DNA of 11,619 bases, taken from positions 1 through 11,619 of the forward strand of contig JAJAYX010000454.1 in NCBI GenBank assembly GCA_026785985.1, given 5' to 3'. Positions 7,186-11,619 of this stretch are shown here, one piece after another; positions within the stretch are counted from its first letter, which is position 1; the number at the start of each line of letters is the position of its first letter. Below the pieces are notes generated by a model. The model saw nothing but the letters and a program-made list of their open reading frames with translations. It searched no databases and was not told the DNA's origin. The DNA is from Rudanella sp. Lineage in GTDB: Bacteria; Bacteroidota; Bacteroidia; Cytophagales; Spirosomataceae. A program made the translations under genes and the position numbers.

Positions 7186-9336
7186 TCAATACATATCTTT
7201 CACACAACGAAACCCAACGGTTGAACAGCGATCCAGGCCCGGATGAAGGAGTAGAAACTTGGTGGCAACCGTAGAAGCAAGGGGGCCTCCCGGTATGTAC
7301 CAACGAGACCCTTTGGCCATAAAAAATGACCCGCCTTTAACCATACAAAACCGATTATAGGTATCGGCGTATTCGCTTTCGGTCATCTCCCAGGTATTCC
7401 CACACATATCCAGACAACCAAAAGGGGATTTTCCGGCGGGAAAGGCATCAACGGGCGTGGTGTCATTGCCCTGGTTACACAGATCAGCCTTGAGCTCATC
7501 GCCCCAGGGATACCTCAACCGATCATATCCCTGTGCGGCAAATTGCCATTCTTCCTCTTTAGGGAGTCGCTTGCCTGCCCAGGAAGCGTAAGCGCGGGCA
7601 TCGGCCAAATCGACGTACACAACGGGATGATTTTCTTTTTCTGCCGGATAACGGCCATTTCGCCAATGACTTAAAAATTTATACGACTCTTTTGGCTGGT
7701 AACCGGTTGCGTTGATAAACTCGAAATACTGCTTATTGGTAACCGGCGTAACGTCGATAGCCAGTTGAGAAATATGTACCGTTCGTTCGTAGGTAAACGT
7801 TACCATTAAATTTGGTCTTTCGTTCGAATAGGAACTGTAGCCGCCACATTCCCGATTTTGGACCTCAAAATATTGAATAAATGTGTGGGGCGGCAACACC
7901 ACCATGTCGGTTCCCGTTAATCGTTCCGCTGCTGGTGTTGCCTTCACTTTTTTCAGTATTGGCTTCATCGGCGGAAAGCTGGTATCGGTTTTAAAACCCG
8001 ACTTTATTTTTTGCATACGGGTAAGAAACGTGTCAAAATCAGTGCCCAACGCGCCCGGTTTTGCCGCTACAAAACACGCAATCGAACGCGGAGTCAGTTC
8101 CCCCTGCAACGACATGACGTTGCCATTTTTACTGCCTTTTGCCTGTTTGCCCGTTATCAGATCATAATATACCTCACCAGTCAGTTGGGGTACGTCCAAT
8201 AGATCGCCGGATACGGTCCGGTCGTGGCGATTGACCAAGGTCCATAACCGAATGCCGTTGGCTTCCCACAGGCTGGCAAAAACGCCTTTCGCCTTCGTTT
8301 CTACCAAGGGCGTCCAGCCCTCTCCGGCAAAGAGGGTGGCGTAACGCCGTTGAATGGGTGTCATGCTGCGAAGGATCGACTTGTCGCGTTCGTGCCACGG
8401 TATCCACTGGCCAAACACATTTTCCCAGACCATCATGCCGCTGCCGTTCATCCAGGCCTGCTGCATTTCAATGGTATGGTCGCGGCTCCGGCGAACAATC
8501 TGATGCTGCATATGCCTTCTCTCGTACCATTTGTCCCGCATCACGCCCGGCACGTATTTATCGTAAAACCCCTGCGCCCACGACAGGTGGTGGGTTGGCA
8601 ATATGTCGAGTTCGGCAGCCAGTTCGCCTTCCAGCACAATACCGGGACGTATGTTGTCTAATTTCGCCCGGAAGTCGGCTCCCCCTTCTTTAAGCGTGTC
8701 CAGAAAAACCCCGTCCGCATCAATGGCCGTCACGATATCCACGATTGCGTCAATATCTGATTTCCCCTCGCGTTTAGTACCAACATCCCAGGGGTTGTAA
8801 TTTATAAAAACGGTTACATTTTTGGCGTGAAACTGCTTGACAACCTCCTTTACACCGGGCAATCCGCCGGGCATATCACGGTAAAAATCAAACTGATTCC
8901 GCTCGTCGATGCCTAAGCGCGGATAAGCGTGCCATAAAACCACGCTATCGTACCCACCAAACTCGGTTACCCCCCGATTCAGAATTTTATCGACCGTGTA
9001 TTTACCCGTTGCCGGATCAAAAAAATCGAGGTCATAAATCATGACGAAGCCACAGACAAAATTTGATTGAGTCCATTTGAACTGAGGAGCAGCGTAGGCC
9101 GTGTCGTCGTAGGCAAGTTGCTTTTTGGTCGCTGTTCGCCAGGTATGCAACTGTTCCCGGAAAGCCGGCCATTGCCGGGGGTCATCGGGCGCATCGATAA
9201 CATTACCATACGGTTTCACCTCGTCCAGTGTGTTTTCTGTCGAAGTTTGGTTCGTAAACAACCGCTCTGAATCCACCAGCGGGATTGCTCCCAGGAGGGG
9301 CAGCGTCTTCAAAAATTTTCGTCGTGTCGATTCCAT
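7186..9336 (-). CDS. Exported glycosidase-like TIM-barrel protein fused to a SUMF1/FGE-fold domain
   Basis: Protein of 716 residues. It opens with a Tat-type signal, TRRKFLK at residues 4-10, followed by a short hydrophobic stretch (TLPLLGAIPL), so export in folded form is likely. About 90-425 resembles a glycoside-hydrolase TIM barrel plus a beta-rich tail. Notable parts are YDSVVLWHAYPRLG, VTVFINYNPWD, ADGVFLDTLKEG (Asp213), IVLEGELAAELD (Glu236, Glu238) and QQAWMNGSGMMVWENVFG. Asp213 and Glu236/238 are plausible catalytic acids, but I cannot assign a GH family. About 515-716 is a SUMF1/FGE-sulfatase domain (ISQLAIDVTPVTNKQYFEF; YASWAGKRLPKEEEWQFAA; GCLDMCGNTWEMTESEY; MVKGGSFF; TVGFRCV). 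The cysteine pair used by true formylglycine-generating enzymes after GGS is missing (GGSFFMAKGSRWY), so that activity is unlikely; binding or another role is more plausible. It lies 56 bases after the permease gene and is the last intact gene of its block. Confidence 0.8.
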   Translation of the reverse strand: MESTRRKFLKTLPLLGAIPLVDSERLFTNQTSTENTLDEVKPYGNVIDAPDDPRQWPAFREQLHTWRTATKKQLAYDDTAYAAPQFKWTQSNFVCGFVMIYDLDFFDPATGKYTVDKILNRGVTEFGGYDSVVLWHAYPRLGIDERNQFDFYRDMPGGLPGVKEVVKQFHAKNVTVFINYNPWDVGTKREGKSDIDAIVDIVTAIDADGVFLDTLKEGGADFRAKLDNIRPGIVLEGELAAELDILPTHHLSWAQGFYDKYVPGVMRDKWYERRHMQHQIVRRSRDHTIEMQQAWMNGSGMMVWENVFGQWIPWHERDKSILRSMTPIQRRYATLFAGEGWTPLVETKAKGVFASLWEANGIRLWTLVNRHDRTVSGDLLDVPQLTGEVYYDLITGKQAKGSKNGNVMSLQGELTPRSIACFVAAKPGALGTDFDTFLTRMQKIKSGFKTDTSFPPMKPILKKVKATPAAERLTGTDMVVLPPHTFIQYFEVQNRECGGYSSYSNERPNLMVTFTYERTVHISQLAIDVTPVTNKQYFEFINATGYQPKESYKFLSHWRNGRYPAEKENHPVVYVDLADARAYASWAGKRLPKEEEWQFAAQGYDRLRYPWGDELKADLCNQGNDTTPVDAFPAGKSPFGCLDMCGNTWEMTESEYADTYNRFCMVKGGSFFMAKGSRWYIPGGPLASTVATKFLLLHPGLDRCSTVGFRCVKDMY

Positions 9337-9392
9337 TGATCGTATTTTAATTTTGATTTTAAATGGTAGTCAGCAACGTATGGCTAAGGCAG

Positions 9393-10394
9393 TTAACTGA
9401 TTCGCGCCCACACCAACAGGCCTAAGCCAACAAGGTAAAAACTGAGCATCAGGGCCAATAGCCAACTGACGGATGTACCGCTGCCTTTAAATTCTTTCCA
9501 GACAAAAATGCCCCATAGAGCCGCCACGAATGTAGCTCCCTGGCCTAACCCATAGCTGATGGCCGTACCCGCTTTTTCGGAGGCTAATACGCTGAACAAT
9601 AGTCCGCAGCACCAGATCGCCCCGCCCAGTAAGCCAATGAGGTGAACGTAGGATGACCCGTTACGGTAGTCTGAGAAACTAACCGCCGGGCCGGAAAAGG
9701 GGTGGCGCATCAGGAAAGAGTTGACAACGAGGTTACTGGCTACCAACCCCACCGAAAAAACAAAAACGGCGGAATAAGGCGTAAGCAGCCCCATCGCGGG
9801 CGTAGTGAAATCAGGGGCCATGGCGGCCGCTACAAACCGGAAGAAGAACCCCATTAAAACGCCCCCGACCACCGATAAAATCAAACCCGTTCGCTGACCG
9901 GCCGATGGCTGCGCCCGGTTCATGCGCCGACTCACGTAGGCCCCCGTCAGAATAGCCAGTAAGACAAATAGAACGCCCCCGAAAATGTAGACCGGGTTGC
10001 CGACGGGAGACGCCATATAATTGACAATCACGCCGAGCGCCAGCGCAATACCAACCAGAATGGTAATCGCGAGTGACAGACCAATTAATGAGATTGCCGC
10101 CACCAGCATGACGTTTCCTACGTTAAAAACAACCCCGCCAAGCAGGGCTAAACCAATCGACTCAAAACCCGCTTGGGAAAGATCCGCCAAAAAGGACCGC
10201 CCCTCATCCCCCTGGCTTCCCAGCGTCAGGCCCACCACCAGCGACAGCAATAGTACGCCAAACCCGTAGTCCCAGTAAAAAAGCTCGAATCGCCAGGACC
10301 CCACCAATTTCTGGGTGTTGGCCCAGGAGCCCCAACTCAGCATAGCCAGCAGGCAGCAAACAACGGCAAGTGGGTACGACTCGATAATAAACAT
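9393..10394 (-). CDS. Inner-membrane permease of the GRP / ureide-permease type (DMT superfamily)
   Basis: Membrane protein of 333 residues with about ten hydrophobic segments, the size and layout of glucose/ribose porter (GRP) and ureide permease-like transporters. The opening (MFIIESYPLAVVCCLLAML, SWGSW), the FYWDYGFGVLL segment after the first helix, VVFNVGNVMLVAAISLIGLS around helix 4, and the late ISYGLGQGATFVAALWGIFV followed by WKEFKGS resemble plant ureide permeases and bacterial GRP sugar porters at matching positions. The residues after the last loop form a final helix (WLLALMLSFYLVGLGLLVWA). It probably imports a small sugar or nitrogenous ring compound by proton or sodium symport, but the substrate is not readable. 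It lies between the PhyH-family gene (91 bases upstream) and the exported glycosidase-like gene (56 bases downstream), consistent with uptake of a product released in the periplasm. Confidence 0.8.
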   Translation of the reverse strand: MFIIESYPLAVVCCLLAMLSWGSWANTQKLVGSWRFELFYWDYGFGVLLLSLVVGLTLGSQGDEGRSFLADLSQAGFESIGLALLGGVVFNVGNVMLVAAISLIGLSLAITILVGIALALGVIVNYMASPVGNPVYIFGGVLFVLLAILTGAYVSRRMNRAQPSAGQRTGLILSVVGGVLMGFFFRFVAAAMAPDFTTPAMGLLTPYSAVFVFSVGLVASNLVVNSFLMRHPFSGPAVSFSDYRNGSSYVHLIGLLGGAIWCCGLLFSVLASEKAGTAISYGLGQGATFVAALWGIFVWKEFKGSGTSVSWLLALMLSFYLVGLGLLVWARIS

Positions 10395-10425
10395 TGGCTA
10401 CGTCTGTAAGGGATGGAAAGGAGAA

Positions 10426-10470
10426 GCAATTGACACGAGACAAACAGCTTATTTCTCCCGTATCAATTGC
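10426..10470. repeat. Intergenic inverted repeat (possible mRNA hairpin) between PhyH-family and permease genes
   Basis: GCAATTGA (10426-10433) and TCAATTGC (10463-10470) are perfect inverted copies. Inside them GAGA (10437-10440) pairs with TCTC (10454-10457), leaving a small asymmetric internal loop and a 13-base apical loop. It occupies the 91-base gap between two same-strand genes. There is no T-run after the stem on the minus strand, so it does not look like a classical terminator. It may stabilise or separate parts of the transcript. Confidence 0.35.
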
Positions 10471-10485
10471 CTGCAGAAACGGGCG

Positions 10486-11283
10486 TTAGCTGACTAAATC
10501 GAACTCCATGATAGCCTGGCGAGGCACTTTCAGCAATGGCTCGTAATTACCATACTCACGCACTTTCTTGTAGGGGACATTGGAGACCGTATTGTACGAT
10601 ACGATAAAACTCCAGCGGTTGTGTTCCGATTGGTTCGAGTCGGACCGGTGCAGGATGTTGCCGTCAAAAAACAGGGCATCACCAGGCTGCATGTCAATGT
10701 GTTCCAGCTCAAAACGTTTTTGGGCCAGTTCGACCCGCTCCAGATCAATCACGTATTGTTCGTTGATCCGATCATGGTTAATCCGCCCCATTTTATGCGA
10801 GCCACGCAACACCTGAAGGCAGCCATTTTCACGGGTAGCGCGGTCAATAGCAATCGTGCAGGAGTTCATTGATGGCATCAGACAACCATAGTTATACCAG
10901 TAGCCATAATCCTGATGCCACTCCCAGGCCCCACCCTCGCGGGCGTTCTTAAGGATCATTTTAGCCGAATAAACGTATACTGGCTCACCAAATAACAGTT
11001 CCGTATTATCCACAATGCGCTCATTGCGCGAGAACATGCCGTAGAGATCGTCTTCGGGGCGGTTCCACATGCGCAATTTGGTTTCATTTCCGGTCTTATC
11101 GCCCTTTACTATCACATCCTGGGGCGTAATCGTCTGTTGGGCATACGCCTTGAGTCGGGCCACTTCGTCGGTCGAAAACAGGCTTTTCACCAGAATAAAC
11201 CCACTCTCCTGGTAGGTGCGAATGTGATCAGGAGAGAATGTTTCAAAGTTACTCGCACGAACAAGTTCAGAATCGTACAGCAT
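10486..11283 (-). CDS. Phytanoyl-CoA dioxygenase (PhyH)-family Fe(II)/2-oxoglutarate oxygenase
   Basis: Cytoplasmic enzyme of 265 residues, the usual length for this family. The double-stranded beta-helix iron site is visible: His123 and Asp125 in EWHQDYGYWYNYG, the distal His212 in DGNILHRSDSN, and Arg223 (HNRWSF) about eleven residues later as the likely 2-oxoglutarate carboxylate ligand. Other family marks are ESGFILVKSLFSTDEV near the N-terminus, AIDRATRENGCLQVLRGSHK (144-163) and MQPGDALFFDGNILH. All catalytic positions are intact, so it should hydroxylate or oxidatively cleave a small substrate, which the sequence does not reveal. Bacterial members next to sugar isomerase-like genes often act in catabolism of unusual compounds rather than on phytanoyl-CoA. 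The ATG is 15 bases after the stop of the upstream isomerase-like gene, so the two are almost certainly cotranscribed. Confidence 0.9.
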   Translation of the reverse strand: MLYDSELVRASNFETFSPDHIRTYQESGFILVKSLFSTDEVARLKAYAQQTITPQDVIVKGDKTGNETKLRMWNRPEDDLYGMFSRNERIVDNTELLFGEPVYVYSAKMILKNAREGGAWEWHQDYGYWYNYGCLMPSMNSCTIAIDRATRENGCLQVLRGSHKMGRINHDRINEQYVIDLERVELAQKRFELEHIDMQPGDALFFDGNILHRSDSNQSEHNRWSFIVSYNTVSNVPYKKVREYGNYEPLLKVPRQAIMEFDLVS

Positions 11284-11298
11284 ACAGTTTGTCTGTTT

Positions 11299-11619
11299 TT
11301 ATGAATAAGATTGAGTAAGAATTTCAGCCGAGAACCTGTCAAAGTGGGCTTTTTCCCGATGCCACTGCCAGTCGCAGATCGCCCACAAATCAGATACGGG
11401 TTCCTGCGAAAAGGGAAGTGTATGGTGGTAGTTCGGTGGCCCGTATTCGGGCGTAAGGGTAGAAACCGCCATGCCACACTGCACTTGTGCTTGCCAGATT
11501 TGCTGCCACCACCGTTCGTGAGCGGCCAGATGAGCAGCCCACTCCGGGGCATTTGGGTGCGTTACCTGTGGCCCCTGTTCGTAGCCGACGCGGGCGTGGA
11601 TATGCACACAGTGCTGGGC
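11299..11619 (-). CDS. Sugar phosphate isomerase/epimerase-type TIM-barrel protein (C-terminal 106 residues; start outside window)
   Basis: The minus-strand frame is open from the window edge to TAA at 11299-11301, so only the C-terminus is seen. It contains HIHARVGYEQGPQV, PNAPEWAAHLAAHERWW, CGMAVSTLTPEYGPPNYHHT and a Trp-rich end DLWAICDWQWHREKAHF. The His-Ala-Arg-Val-Gly-Tyr-Glu pattern with a following Pro-Glu-Tyr-Gly-Pro-Pro is typical of the last strands of xylose isomerase-like (AP endonuclease 2 fold) sugar isomerases/epimerases. Such proteins use a divalent metal to isomerise or epimerise sugars; the metal ligands mostly lie in the missing part. A GTG at 11605-11607 could be read as a start, but the similarity continues upstream of it. 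The gene heads the block shared with the PhyH-family oxygenase and the permease. Confidence 0.75.
   Translation of the reverse strand, partial: AQHCVHIHARVGYEQGPQVTHPNAPEWAAHLAAHERWWQQIWQAQVQCGMAVSTLTPEYGPPNYHHTLPFSQEPVSDLWAICDWQWHREKAHFDRFSAEILTQSYS

Noticed and set aside
7186..7815. A functional formylglycine-generating enzyme (sulfatase activator) in the C-terminal domain
   Set aside because: The fold signatures are present, but the catalytic Cys pair after GGS is absent (GGSFFMAKGSRWY) and no sulfatase gene is in the window.
1..11619. CRISPR array, tRNA or rRNA gene, insertion sequence, or phage genes
   Set aside because: No regularly spaced repeats, cloverleaf-like or rRNA-like sequence, transposase motifs or phage-like proteins were seen on either strand.

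Overview
The window looks like chromosomal DNA from a Bacteroidota bacterium, most likely a cytophagal lineage such as Spirosoma or its relatives. The reasons are a complete ECF sigma / FecR / SusC / SusD trans-envelope cassette, A-rich leaders instead of strong Shine-Dalgarno sites, a TTTG / TAnnTTTG-type promoter candidate, and moderately GC-rich coding sequence. The genus is an inference. All intact genes lie on the minus strand, so transcription runs from high to low coordinates.

Upstream block (11619 to 7186): four closely spaced minus-strand genes. In transcription order they are the C-terminal end of a sugar phosphate isomerase/epimerase-type TIM-barrel protein (cut by the window edge), a phytanoyl-CoA dioxygenase (PhyH)-family Fe(II)/2-oxoglutarate oxygenase, a 10-TM permease of the glucose/ribose porter and ureide permease type (DMT superfamily), and a large exported protein with a Tat-like signal. 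That last protein joins a glycosidase-like TIM-barrel region to a C-terminal SUMF1/FGE-fold domain without the catalytic cysteine pair. Together they suggest a small pathway for taking up and processing an unidentified glycoside or sugar-like compound.

Middle (about 6765 to 7185): a 421-base gap that is a small gene graveyard. On the plus strand is a decayed piece of what looks like the N-terminal sensor domain of an AraC-type regulator, interrupted by stops. Directly next to it on the minus strand is a vestige of the 3' end of a fecR gene, 34/40 bases identical to the end of the intact fecR at 4915-4954. The sigma-factor end of the gap holds a candidate Bacteroidota promoter and an 18-bp inverted repeat that could be an operator.

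Downstream block (6764 to 1): ECF sigma factor, FecR-type anti-sigma factor, SusC/RagA TonB-dependent transporter with an N-terminal STN signalling domain, and a SusD/RagB lipoprotein whose C-terminus is cut by the window start. fecR and susC overlap by one base (TAATG). Ligand binding at SusC/SusD is expected to signal through the STN domain to FecR and release the sigma factor, inducing the transporter genes. The two blocks may form one utilisation locus, but the gap between them shows that the junction has been rearranged.
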